From contig CABYTO010000003.1 in NCBI GenBank assembly GCA_902521995.1, positions 1-44,474 of the forward strand: a stretch of DNA of 44,474 bases. The letters run 5' to 3'. Shown here piece by piece: positions 9,140 to 17,359 of the stretch. Positions within the stretch are counted from its first letter, which is position 1, and each line of letters starts with the position of its first letter. A program made the translations under genes and the position numbers. This stretch comes from an uncultured Prochlorococcus sp. Its GTDB lineage: Bacteria; Cyanobacteriota; Cyanobacteriia; PCC-6307; Cyanobiaceae. Below the pieces are notes generated by a model that was given only the letters and a program-made list of their open reading frames with translations, ran no database searches and was not told the origin of the DNA.

Positions 9140-9475
9140 TTAAGAGTTGTTTACTTCTAAGCTATTTAACAACTTTATAAATCCAAACAAAATAACAAAA
9201 TCAGTTAGTGTTAGGAAGGACTCTGCAAAGCCATGCAGGAAGTCAACTTCAACAAGGGTTTTATCATAGTAATTCATTGTGAAGATAGATACCAATATAG
9301 TTATGAATACGAATAAAACAGTTAACGAAAATCCTGTTTTTACAAAAATATTAACAGATTTGATTTTATATAAGTAAGTCAGAAATATTGCATATGGAAT
9401 TATTGATACTACGAACAATAATGTGTTATCGATGGAACCTAATTTTTCTATAAATTTTATAAATAAATTATTCAT
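9140..9475 (-). CDS. DUF3593-family membrane protein
   Basis: A 111-residue protein with three hydrophobic segments (about 18-36, 45-68 and 85-104) separated by short polar loops. It matches the DUF3593 family of cyanobacteria and plastid-bearing eukaryotes. The conserved-looking central stretch is NYYDKTLVEVDFLHGFAESFLTLTDFVI. No enzymatic motif is visible and the function is unknown. Its start overlaps the end of the DUF2499 gene by 8 bases. This suggests translational coupling and a joint role, probably in the thylakoid or plasma membrane (inference). Confidence 0.78.
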   Translation of the reverse strand: MNNLFIKFIEKLGSIDNTLLFVVSIIPYAIFLTYLYKIKSVNIFVKTGFSLTVLFVFITILVSIFTMNYYDKTLVEVDFLHGFAESFLTLTDFVILFGFIKLLNSLEVNNS

Positions 9476-9770
9476 ATGTTTCTTCCTTTTTAAAAATAGT
9501 GAATGATGCGAGAGCTAATGTTGTATTACCAATAAATGTAAATATCCCTTGAAGCGTTACTAATCCATACAATAGATCTTGATTATCATAGATATGCCAA
9601 GTAATAGCGCACATAGCTCCTATTAAATTTGGAATCATAGCTAAGCTTAACCAAAAAAATTTACTGTAATTTTTATATCTAGAAATTTTGTATATAACAA
9701 AGATTGTAAATATCCATTCAATGACCGAAGAGATGTGAATTAACCATGTTCCAAATGAAAGTTCGTGCAA
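9468..9770 (-). CDS. DUF2499-family membrane protein
   Basis: A 100-residue protein with about three membrane segments and the DUF2499 signature near its start: LSFGTWLIHISSVIEWIFT. IPNLIGAMCAITWHIYDN follows, with histidines and tryptophans near the membrane faces. The family occurs in cyanobacteria and photosynthetic eukaryotes and has no assigned function. The conserved His/Trp positions could bind a cofactor, but that is speculation. The gene starts three bases after the stop of the peroxiredoxin gene and overlaps the DUF3593 start by 8 bases, so all three are very likely co-expressed. Confidence 0.8.
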   Translation of the reverse strand: MHELSFGTWLIHISSVIEWIFTIFVIYKISRYKNYSKFFWLSLAMIPNLIGAMCAITWHIYDNQDLLYGLVTLQGIFTFIGNTTLALASFTIFKKEETYE

Positions 9771-9773
9771 AAT

Positions 9774-10308
9774 TTATATTTTTTTCTTTAGTACATTAAG
9801 TACTTCTTTAGCATGATTTATAGGTAAAACACTTATCCATCTATAAGAAATTTCGCCTTCTGGTGAAATCAAAAAAGTATTTCTATCTGAAAATGGAGGA
9901 ATCCAAGAACCATATTTATCGCTAATAATTCCTTCAGGATCTGATAATAAAGTGTAGTTTATAGATTTCTCGCTACAGAAACTTTCATGAGAATCTTGAT
10001 TATCAGCACTAATACCAACAATTTCGGCATTATATTTTGAAAAATCTTTTTTTAATTCCGAAAAACCTTTTGCTTCAAGAGTGCAACCTGCGGTAAAGTC
10101 CTTTGGATAAAAATACATAACTAGCCACTTACCTTGAAAATCATTTAATTCCCAAATATTTTTTGATTTTATACTTTTATTAAAACCTTCTAATTGAAAG
10201 TATGGAGCAATATCTCCAACTTCAGGAGCAAAGTCAAAAGCTATTGCTGAATTACAATTAAATAAAAAAAATAATAGATATTAATATACTTACAACTAAA
10301 TTTCGCAT
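9774..10308 (-). CDS. Exported PrxQ/BCP-like peroxiredoxin with apparent frameshift in the signal peptide
   Basis: The thioredoxin-fold peroxidase domain is clear: EVGDIAPYFQLEG, then WLVMYFYPKDFTAGCTLEAKGF with the peroxidatic cysteine, then VGISADNQDSHESFC. The usual PrxQ resolving cysteine, five residues after the peroxidatic one, is a lysine here. The catalytic frame is open only to 10281 and has no ATG, GTG or TTG before the internal ATG at 10118. A second frame from the ATG at 10308 encodes a signal-peptide start (MRNLVVSILISIIF) and ends at 10258. Removing one base from the T8 tract (A8 on plus, 10264-10271) joins them into a signal peptide ending SAIA before FDFAPEVGD. The start lies five bases after rpmB. 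The frameshift may be a sequencing error, real decay or slippage. An internal start at 10118 alone would lose the N-terminal strand. Confidence 0.75.
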
Positions 10309-10313
10309 CAAAT

Positions 10314-10550
10314 TTAGAATTTTTTTAAATCAACTCCATTTGATTTGGCAAATTTATCTAAACCTACTTTTTGTATAGACTTTAGTGCTTTGGTGCTTAT
10401 TTTAATATTCACCCATTTTTTGCCTTCTTCCCACCAAAGTCTCCTTTTTTGGAGATTAACTTGTTGCAATTTTTTTGTACGAATATGTGAGTGACTCACT
10501 GCCATCCCGTTATTAGCTTTTGCACCAGTAAGTTCGCAAACTCTTGACAT
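10314..10550 (-). CDS. rpmB: 50S ribosomal protein L28
   Basis: A 78-residue basic ribosomal protein. It begins [27 protein letters not shown] and continues [27 protein letters not shown], the normal L28 pattern of bacteria and plastids, at typical length. It lies 39 bases downstream of htpG on the same strand. The peroxiredoxin start follows five bases after its stop. Confidence 0.97.
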   Translation of the reverse strand: MSRVCELTGAKANNGMAVSHSHIRTKKLQQVNLQKRRLWWEEGKKWVNIKISTKALKSIQKVGLDKFAKSNGVDLKKF

Positions 10551-10589
10551 ATTTGTTGAGTTATATCTTTAAGAATTCTAACACATGAC

Positions 10590-12494
10590 TCAATTTGTAG
10601 AATTAAGTAATTCTGAAATTAATTCGGCATTATTATTTTGTAAATTAATTATCTGTTCTTGATCTAATCCACCAACGGAAAGCTTAGCCATATCGTAAAC
10701 ATGATTAGCAATTTTAGATGCCAATGGATTCTCAATAGGGTCTTTTTCATCAATAATTATTTTGTTGCCTGTAATTTTATTAAGACCAACAATAAGAGGA
10801 TGTTCTTTGTTAATTAAAAGCACATGATATTCAGGTAAGCCAGGAATCTTTTGTTCCATGTAAGCGCCCATATCATTAATTCTTCTCATTTGTTCTGGAA
10901 GCAAGATCATCGCTGGTGGAGCATCTTTACTTGAAAGTGACTGCACTTTAACTGTTACTTTCTCATTGTTAAGGGCTTTAACTATCGTATCTCTAAGATT
11001 ATCTGTATTTGATTTGCCATCCTTATCTACAATTTCTTTAGATTCTTTATCTTCTAGTTCATTTATTTCTGAATCTACTCTTTGGAATTGATAATCTTCA
11101 TTTTTACTTTCCAACCAAGGAAGAAATTGTGCATCAATTAAGGGATCTGATTTAATAACTTCTTTATTATCAGATAAACAGATATTTAATGCACTAGACT
11201 GCGCAATCAGATCTGAACAATAAATTATTTTTTTAGAATCAGTTAATTTATTTCGCTCTTTGTAATTTGCGAGAGTTGTGAAATATTTATCATTGGACTT
11301 GATGAGGGATTTATTTTCAATATCTTTAGTTACGTCTTTCTCTGAGTTTAAAATTGTTTCGAAAATTATACTGTTATTAACTAAATCAGCAAATTTTTCA
11401 TCTTCGATAGCACCAATTTTAATAAAAGCAGAGATTGAATCCCAAATTTCTGCATAAAATTCTGGAGAATTTTTTATCAAATCCTTCAGTTTATTAGCGA
11501 TTTTTTTTGAGATAAATGATGATATAGACCTTACTTTTCTATCTGTTTGTAATGCACTTCTACTAACATTTAGAGGTATATCTGTGGAGTCAATAACTCC
11601 TCTTAGAGGTAAAAGGTATTTTGGTACTATCTCTTTAATTGAATCGCTTACGAATACTTGATTGCAAAATAGTTTTATTTCTCCCTTTTCCCAATCAGCT
11701 CTACCTGACAACTTTGGAAAATACAAAATTCCTTGTATGTCATATGGGTAATCTGTATTTAGATGAATCCATAACAGTGGATCTCCCTGGAAAGGATAAA
11801 GGTATTTATATAACTCAATATAATCTTCATCTTTTAATTCACTAGGTTGTTTTCTCCAAGGAGGATTTTTCTTATTAATTGTCTCTCCTTCTAATAAGAC
11901 ATCTATTGGCATAAAATCACAATATTTTTTTATTAGTGATTTAATTCTTTCAGGCTCGATAAACTCTTTTTCTTCTTCAAGTAGGTGAAGAATAACATCT
12001 GTACCAATTGTTTCTCTTTCAGATTCCTCTAACGTGAAATTTGGCGATCCATCACAAGACCATTTGAAAGCTTTTGATTCCCCAATTGCCGACTTAGTTA
12101 ATATATCAACTCTATCTGCCACCATGAAACTTGAATAAAAACCTAGTCCAAAATGACCTATGAATTCATCATTATCTTTTTTGTATTTTGTTAGGAATTC
12201 TTCAGCACTAGAAAATGCAACTTGATTTATGTACTTCTTAATTTCTTCATCATTCATTCCAATTCCATTATCGGAGATTGTTAACGTATTTTTTTCACGG
12301 TTAATTGTTATTTTTACTTGAGCCTTCTCAGTATTCTCGCAATCACCAGCCATAGAGGCCATTCTTCTTTTACTAATTGCGTCAACACCATTACTAACAA
12401 GTTCTCTTAAAAAGATTTCATGGTCAGAATATACTGCCTTCTTGATAATTGGGAAAATATTTTCGGTATTAATACGAATTTCGCCTTTTTCCAT
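10590..12494 (-). CDS. htpG: Chaperone HtpG (Hsp90 family)
   Basis: A 634-residue ATP-dependent chaperone. The GHKL ATPase domain shows SDHEIFLRELVSNGVDAISK, DNGIGMNDEEIKKYINQVA and IGHFGLGFYSSFMVADRV. The middle domain follows with IHLNTDYPYDIQGILYFP and DSTDIPLNVSRSALQ; the dimerisation domain ends the protein. The usual NASDA core of motif 1 reads NGVDA, a variation expected in cyanobacterial HtpG. In cyanobacteria HtpG aids stress tolerance and tetrapyrrole-enzyme folding (family knowledge). A charged linker (about 475-500) lies between middle and C-terminal domains. It is separated from hisZ by 119 bases of AT-rich sequence that may carry its promoter. Confidence 0.96.
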   Translation of the reverse strand: MEKGEIRINTENIFPIIKKAVYSDHEIFLRELVSNGVDAISKRRMASMAGDCENTEKAQVKITINREKNTLTISDNGIGMNDEEIKKYINQVAFSSAEEFLTKYKKDNDEFIGHFGLGFYSSFMVADRVDILTKSAIGESKAFKWSCDGSPNFTLEESERETIGTDVILHLLEEEKEFIEPERIKSLIKKYCDFMPIDVLLEGETINKKNPPWRKQPSELKDEDYIELYKYLYPFQGDPLLWIHLNTDYPYDIQGILYFPKLSGRADWEKGEIKLFCNQVFVSDSIKEIVPKYLLPLRGVIDSTDIPLNVSRSALQTDRKVRSISSFISKKIANKLKDLIKNSPEFYAEIWDSISAFIKIGAIEDEKFADLVNNSIIFETILNSEKDVTKDIENKSLIKSNDKYFTTLANYKERNKLTDSKKIIYCSDLIAQSSALNICLSDNKEVIKSDPLIDAQFLPWLESKNEDYQFQRVDSEINELEDKESKEIVDKDGKSNTDNLRDTIVKALNNEKVTVKVQSLSSKDAPPAMILLPEQMRRINDMGAYMEQKIPGLPEYHVLLINKEHPLIVGLNKITGNKIIIDEKDPIENPLASKIANHVYDMAKLSVGGLDQEQIINLQNNNAELISELLNSTN

Positions 12495-12613
12495 TTAAAA
12501 AAAAATCAAACATATTAAATACTATTTCTTAAAAACTTGTTAATCAAGTTTAATTAGGAGTATTGTCCGAACAATATTTGAATTTTAAAACTTAAATAAA
12601 CTTTTAAAAGGTT

Positions 12614-13765
12614 TTATTTAACCCACAAAATCTCACTACAATTGTTTTCTTTCATAATTTGATTGGCTTTAGCCAAGTCATCACATGGATTTAAATGTAA
12701 AACGGCAATGTTTCCTCTTTTTTGTTGTTCTTTTTGTTCATACATACCTTTTTCTAACAAATAAGAATCTTTAAACATCAATAAAATTCTTTTTTTATCT
12801 TTCTTTTCTTCCTTAATTAAATTTCTTAAAATGTCTACTGAAATTGTAAATCCAATCCCATTAAATATTTTCTCATTAGGACTAAATGATCTTACTAACT
12901 CATCATATCTTCCGCCTTTTGCGATGACGCTTTTATTTTTACCATTATCCCCTATTAGTTGAAAAACTATTCCTTCATATAAATTCAAGTGAGGTTGAAA
13001 AGTGGGATCAAGTTGTAATTTAACACCATATTTATTTGATATTTTTGATAATGTTTCAAATAAAAAATTTAAGTCATCTAATGTTTTACTAGTACCATAT
13101 ATAGTTTTTAATTTTTTTAATATTGCAATTGGCTCTCCTCGTGTGAATAAAAGATCTTTAAGAATATATTTATCATCTTCATCTATTCCTAATTTAGATA
13201 AATTATCTTGATCAAAATTAACCAGACTTTTTTTAATTTCTTCAAAATTATTATTCTTATATTTGTTCAGTATCAAGTCCATTATTTTTGTGGTGCTTAC
13301 TAGTAGAAATAAATTACAACCATCCTTCAAATTAATATTATCGATTGAATCAAACAAAATATTAATAACTTCAATTTCTGGGTATTTTGTATCATATCCA
13401 ATTAATTCAATTCCACTCTGCAATTTTTCTTGTAACTTATATGAATTTTTATTATTTTGTTTTTTATCAAAAACCATTCCATTGGTGAATAATCTTATAG
13501 GTCTTTTCTTATTTATTAATCTTGTAGATGATAATTTAACAATAGATGTTGTCATTTCTGGCCTAAGACATAATGAATTATTACTTACTATTCCTACAAC
13601 CTGATTTTCGTCAATAACGCCACGGCCTTTTATGGTCTGTAAAGTATTTATAAATGAGGGTGAAACCTCTTCATATCCCCAAAGTTTATAAATACTATTT
13701 AAATTATTTATAATGTTTGAATTATTTTTTACATCGACTAATTTAATTTCCTTTATATCTGACAT
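12614..13765 (-). CDS. hisZ: ATP phosphoribosyltransferase regulatory subunit HisZ
   Basis: A 383-residue protein related to the histidyl-tRNA synthetase catalytic core. It shows LWGYEEVSPSFINTLQ, CLRPEMTTSIVKLSS, FTNGMVFDKK and AKGGRYDELV. It is shorter than HisRS and lacks a recognisable C-terminal anticodon-binding domain, matching HisZ. HisZ is needed with the short form of HisG for the first step of histidine synthesis. hisG is not adjacent. The gene follows the inositol monophosphatase-family gene by 18 bases. A degenerate HisS is the only real alternative; length and sequence favour HisZ. Confidence 0.87.
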   Translation of the reverse strand: MSDIKEIKLVDVKNNSNIINNLNSIYKLWGYEEVSPSFINTLQTIKGRGVIDENQVVGIVSNNSLCLRPEMTTSIVKLSSTRLINKKRPIRLFTNGMVFDKKQNNKNSYKLQEKLQSGIELIGYDTKYPEIEVINILFDSIDNINLKDGCNLFLLVSTTKIMDLILNKYKNNNFEEIKKSLVNFDQDNLSKLGIDEDDKYILKDLLFTRGEPIAILKKLKTIYGTSKTLDDLNFLFETLSKISNKYGVKLQLDPTFQPHLNLYEGIVFQLIGDNGKNKSVIAKGGRYDELVRSFSPNEKIFNGIGFTISVDILRNLIKEEKKDKKRILLMFKDSYLLEKGMYEQKEQQKRGNIAVLHLNPCDDLAKANQIMKENNCSEILWVK

Positions 13766-13783
13766 TTGAATATTTAACTAATT

Positions 13784-14632
13784 TTAGGTATACAGATTTT
13801 TTTTAAATGGAGAAACTTTATCTAGTTCATTTTTTAATTCATTCTCAAGGCTCGGAGAACAAGCTAAAATTCTTCCTGAACTTAAATTAAATTCGCCTGA
13901 TGGATAATCAGAAATAATACCACCAGCCTCTTTAACAATAATAGCACCGGCCGCTAGGTCCCATACTTCCAATCCTCTTTCCCAATATCCATCTACCTTA
14001 CCTGCCGCAACAAATGCTAGATCAACAGCTGCTGCACCTCCTCTTCTAACGCCTCTAGTTTTATGTGTTAAATAACAAAATTCAGAATAATTATTATCCT
14101 CTGTCTCAAATCTGTCATAAGAGAAACCAGTTACAAGCAGACTATCAGAAAGATTAGAAGGATTCGATACTTTAAGTTCACTATCATTGCAGAATGATCC
14201 TAAACCTAAACAGGCTGAATATAGTTCATTTAAATAAGGTACTGATATAGCGCCTATTATTGGCTTATTTTTATGCACAAGACCAATAGAAGTCCCAAAA
14301 AAAGGATATCCATGGGAATAGTTTGTTGTACCGTCTAATGGGTCTATACACCATGTCAAATCGCTAGATTTGGTTAATTTACCCGATTCCTCTGCATTTA
14401 TAGATATGTTTGGTGTCTTTTCTAATAAATATTCTTTTATTTTATTTTCAACTTCTAAATCTACATTGGTAACTAGATCACCCTTCCTACCCTTTGATGA
14501 TATTTTCTGAATTTTATTATAATTAACTTTTAAAATTTCATTACCAATTTGAGCGGAATTCTTGGCTATTTCATATAACTTAGATAAGTTTATTTGATTT
14601 GCAAGTTCCTCTATTTCACTTAATTCAAACAT
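13784..14632 (-). CDS. Inositol-monophosphatase family phosphatase
   Basis: A 282-residue Mg2+-dependent, lithium-sensitive-type phosphatase. Metal-binding motifs are visible in order: KGDLVTNVD, NAEESG, the signature WCIDPLDGTTNYSHGYPFFG, and C-terminal GLEVWDLAAGAIIVKEAGG. Family members hydrolyse inositol phosphate, histidinol phosphate, fructose-1,6-bisphosphate or PAP. Because hisZ comes next on the same transcript, a histidinol-phosphatase role is an attractive but unproven guess. It starts five bases after the ferredoxin stop. Confidence 0.9.
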   Translation of the reverse strand: MFELSEIEELANQINLSKLYEIAKNSAQIGNEILKVNYNKIQKISSKGRKGDLVTNVDLEVENKIKEYLLEKTPNISINAEESGKLTKSSDLTWCIDPLDGTTNYSHGYPFFGTSIGLVHKNKPIIGAISVPYLNELYSACLGLGSFCNDSELKVSNPSNLSDSLLVTGFSYDRFETEDNNYSEFCYLTHKTRGVRRGGAAAVDLAFVAAGKVDGYWERGLEVWDLAAGAIIVKEAGGIISDYPSGEFNLSSGRILACSPSLENELKNELDKVSPFKKNLYT

Positions 14633-14637
14633 GATAG

Positions 14638-15012
14638 TTAATCCTCCTCAAATTCCCAAGGTGGCGCAACTCTTGTATTGCCCCTGCCAAAATATTGTCC
14701 AAATTGTAAATCATAAACTTCATCTTCATATGTAGTTTCTATCTCAAGATCTGAAGTTGCTTTAGCTACACAAAGAAGTGCATAACCTTTGTCTTTTAAT
14801 GCTTGAGATACACCCATGGCTTCAGGTTGATGCAAAGTACCAGATTTAATTTTAACTGCACAACTTGTACAGCAACCATTTCTACATGAAAATGCAAGTT
14901 TGAAACCTTTCTTTTCAAATTCCTTAAGTATATAGTCGTCACTATTAACTTGCTCTTGGTAGACCTTTCCGGTTTCTTTATTTTTAATCGTGACTGTGAA
15001 AGTCTTTTTCAA
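14638..15012 (-). CDS. [2Fe-2S] plant-type ferredoxin
   Basis: A 124-residue soluble electron carrier. Cluster ligands are Cys43, Cys48, Cys51 and Cys81 (CRNGCCTSC plus ALLCVA), the plant-type C-x4-C-x2-C-x29-C pattern. Cys47 is an extra cysteine next to a ligand. Compared with the ~97-residue photosynthetic PetF, there is a C-terminal extension of about 25 residues (QFGQYFGRGNTRVAPPWEFEED). This suggests a specialised paralog rather than the main PSI acceptor. It is the first gene of the minus-strand run leading through the phosphatase and hisZ, and lies 49 bases from the divergent tRNA. Confidence 0.92.
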   Translation of the reverse strand: MKKTFTVTIKNKETGKVYQEQVNSDDYILKEFEKKGFKLAFSCRNGCCTSCAVKIKSGTLHQPEAMGVSQALKDKGYALLCVAKATSDLEIETTYEDEVYDLQFGQYFGRGNTRVAPPWEFEED

Positions 15013-15045
15013 ATAACTTTCCTCTAAAATGGGATGATCAAGGGT

Positions 15046-15051
15046 TAAAAT
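15046..15051 (+). promoter_or_regulatory. Candidate -10 element for tRNA-Ser
   Basis: TAAAAT at 15046-15051 sits about ten bases before the mature tRNA 5' end, placing a likely start of transcription near 15058-15060. No convincing -35 box is seen, as is common in picocyanobacteria. Confidence 0.35.
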
Positions 15052-15061
15052 AGTTATCTTG

Positions 15062-15148
15062 GGAGAGGTGGCCGAGTGGTTGAAGGCGCAGCACTGGAAA
15101 TGCTGTATAGGGGCAACTTTATCGAGGGTTCGAATCCCTCTCTCTCCG
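15062..15148 (+). tRNA. tRNA-Ser (anticodon GGA)
   Basis: A class II tRNA of 87 bases with a long variable arm. The acceptor stem GGAGAGG (15062-15068) pairs with TCTCTCC (15141-15147, one G-U pair), and G15148 is the discriminator. The anticodon stem CAGCA/TGCTG encloses the loop CTGGAAA with anticodon GGA at 15096-15098, reading UCC/UCU serine codons. The T arm is GAGGG-TTCGAAT-CCCTC. CCA is not encoded. The first base of the local GGG (15061) is not part of the stem. Confidence 0.97.
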
Positions 15149-15361
15149 TTTTATATTAGTTTATTTTGGTTAACTACATCAACTCCTTTGTCATTAAAGA
15201 ATCTTTTAAAATAGATAGTAATCTTTTTGATAAGTTATAAATAATCTTATTTATTTAAATTAAGTTGAAAATATTTGATTTTTACTATTATATGTAGATA
15301 TCTAAGATAAAAATTAATTAAATTATTAGTAAATTTTGCTTTAATTTAGCAATCTAAAATC
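15149..15361 (+). promoter_or_regulatory. dnaK upstream region with candidate promoter and a short inverted repeat
   Basis: This 213-base gap holds no credible ORF. A possible promoter is TTGAAA at 15265-15270 with TATTAT at 15286-15291 (15-base spacing, short). Just before the dnaK start, TTGCT (15336-15340) and AGCAA (15348-15352) form an inverted repeat around seven bases. It is not the CIRCE heat-shock operator. A binding site or 5' hairpin is possible. Confidence 0.3.
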
Positions 15362-17359
15362 ATGGGGCAAATAGTTGGAATTGATTTAGGAACTACTAAC
15401 TCTGTAGTCGGAGTTATAGAAGCTGGTCGTCCAATTGTTATTGCAAATTCTGAGGGATCTAGAACTACACCTTCAATTGTTGGATTTACAAAAGAAAAGG
15501 AAATAGTAATAGGAGACCAGGCGAGAAGACAACTTGTTCTAAATCCTAAGAATACCTTTTATAACCTTAAACGATTTATTGGTAGTGACTGGGATGAATT
15601 AGATGAGAATAGTATTTCTGTTCCTTATAACGTAAAGGCTAATAACAAAGGAAGCGTTAGGGTTCTTAGTCCAAATACAGAAAGAGAGTATGCACCAGAA
15701 GAATTAGTAAGCTCATTGATTAGAAAATTAATTAATGATGCTGAAACTTATCTTGGAGATACTGTTGATTCTGCGGTTATTACTGTCCCTGCTTACTTTA
15801 ATGAATCTCAAAGGCAAGCTACAAAGGATTCTGCAATATTAGCTGGTATTAAAGTAGATAGAATTCTTAATGAACCTACTGCTGCTGCTCTAGCTTATGG
15901 TTTTGAAAAAAGTTCTTCTAATAATGTTTTGGTTTTTGATTTAGGAGGAGGAACATTTGATGTTTCATTATTAAAAATTTCTAATGGTGTATTTGATGTG
16001 AAAGCCACTTGTGGTGATACACAGCTAGGTGGAAATAATTTTGATTCAAAAATAGTTGATTGGCTAGCAGAAAAATTTCTTGCTAAAAATGATATTGACC
16101 TAAGAAGGGATAGACAAGCTTTACAGAGATTAACTGAGGCCGCTGAAAAAGCTAAATGTGAATTGTCAGGATTACAAAAAACAAAAATATCTTTACCATT
16201 TATCACAACAAGTAAAGAAGGGCCGTTACATATTGAAGAAACCTTAGATAGAAAAATATTTGAATCATTATCACAAGATTTACTAGATAGATTATTAGAG
16301 CCTGTGCAAATAGCCTTAGATGATTCTGGGTGGAGCGCTGAAGATATTGATGAGGTAGTACTTGTGGGAGGCAGCACAAGAATTCCAATGGTTCAACAAT
16401 TAGTGAAGACCCTTGTTCCAAATGATCCTTGTCAATCAGTTAATCCTGACGAAGTTGTAGCAGTTGGAGCTGCGATACAATCTGGAATTATTAGTGGTGA
16501 TTTACAAGATTTACTACTAAATGACGTTACTCCCTTATCTTTAGGCTTAGAAACTATTGGTGGTCTTATGAAAGTGCTCATCCCTCGTAATACGCCAATA
16601 CCAGTAAGACAATCTGATGTTTTTAGTACTTCTGAAGCTAATCAATCATCAGTCGTTGTTCAAGTACGGCAAGGAGAAAGGCCTTTAGCCTCTGAAAATA
16701 AATCCCTTGGTAAATTTAGACTATCAGGAATACCTCCTGCTCCAAGAGGGATACCTCAAGTCCAGGTGGCATTTGATATTGATGCTAACGGTCTTTTAGA
16801 AGTAAGTGCTACTGATAGGACAACTGGAAGAAAGCAAACAGTTACAATCTCTGGAGGTTCTAATTTAAATGAGCAAGAAATAAATTCGATAATTGAAGAA
16901 GCTAAAGCAAAAGCTAATGAAGATAGAAAGACAAGAGCTGTTATTGATAGAAAAAATAGTGCTTTAACTCTGATTGCGCAAGCTGAGAGAAGACTTAGAG
17001 ATGCCTCATTAGAATTTGGCCCCTATGGGGCCGAAAGGCAACAACGAGCTGTTGAATTGGCTATTCAAGATGTTGAAGATTATATAGATGACGATGATCC
17101 TCAAGAATTAGAAATATCAGTAAGTGCTCTACAAGAAGCATTATTCGGATTAAATAGAAAATTTGCTGCTGAAAAGAAAACTGATAATAATCCCTTACAG
17201 GGTATTAAAAATACATTTGGATCATTAAAGGATGAACTCTTTTCTGATGATTATTGGGATGATGACCCTTGGGATAATCAAATGAATAGAAATTATAAAA
17301 ATTCGAGGTATGGTAATTCTAGGGACGATGATCCATGGGACAATGACTACTTCCTCTAA
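15362..17359 (+). CDS. dnaK: DnaK-family chaperone (Hsp70 paralog)
   Basis: A 665-residue Hsp70. The nucleotide-binding domain (about 1-380) has [18 protein letters not shown] phosphate loop 1, [49 protein letters not shown] and [14 protein letters not shown]. The substrate-binding domain begins near [24 protein letters not shown]. The alpha-helical lid is followed by an unusual acidic, Trp-rich tail carrying the motif DDDPWDN twice (17258-17278 and 17324-17344) instead of an EEVD-like end. Cyanobacteria have several DnaKs; this one differs from the canonical DnaK2 and is paired with a DnaJ, so it is a clade-specific paralog. I do not assign a number. Confidence 0.95.
   Translation: MGQIVGIDLGTTNSVVGVIEAGRPIVIANSEGSRTTPSIVGFTKEKEIVIGDQARRQLVLNPKNTFYNLKRFIGSDWDELDENSISVPYNVKANNKGSVRVLSPNTEREYAPEELVSSLIRKLINDAETYLGDTVDSAVITVPAYFNESQRQATKDSAILAGIKVDRILNEPTAAALAYGFEKSSSNNVLVFDLGGGTFDVSLLKISNGVFDVKATCGDTQLGGNNFDSKIVDWLAEKFLAKNDIDLRRDRQALQRLTEAAEKAKCELSGLQKTKISLPFITTSKEGPLHIEETLDRKIFESLSQDLLDRLLEPVQIALDDSGWSAEDIDEVVLVGGSTRIPMVQQLVKTLVPNDPCQSVNPDEVVAVGAAIQSGIISGDLQDLLLNDVTPLSLGLETIGGLMKVLIPRNTPIPVRQSDVFSTSEANQSSVVVQVRQGERPLASENKSLGKFRLSGIPPAPRGIPQVQVAFDIDANGLLEVSATDRTTGRKQTVTISGGSNLNEQEINSIIEEAKAKANEDRKTRAVIDRKNSALTLIAQAERRLRDASLEFGPYGAERQQRAVELAIQDVEDYIDDDDPQELEISVSALQEALFGLNRKFAAEKKTDNNPLQGIKNTFGSLKDELFSDDYWDDDPWDNQMNRNYKNSRYGNSRDDDPWDNDYFL

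Noticed and set aside
12614..13765. Histidyl-tRNA synthetase
   Set aside because: It is too short, lacks a recognisable anticodon-binding domain, and its motifs fit HisZ.
15149..15361. CIRCE operator upstream of dnaK
   Set aside because: No TTAGCACTC-N9-GAGTGCTAA-like dyad is present; only a shorter unrelated inverted repeat was found.
15895..16421. Open frames on minus inside dnaK
   Set aside because: Antisense shadows of a strongly conserved Hsp70 reading frame.
17310..17342. Earlier dnaJ starts at 17310 or 17328
   Set aside because: They would add residues read from the dnaK tail in another frame and give an unusual leader before the J domain; 17343 fits the family better.
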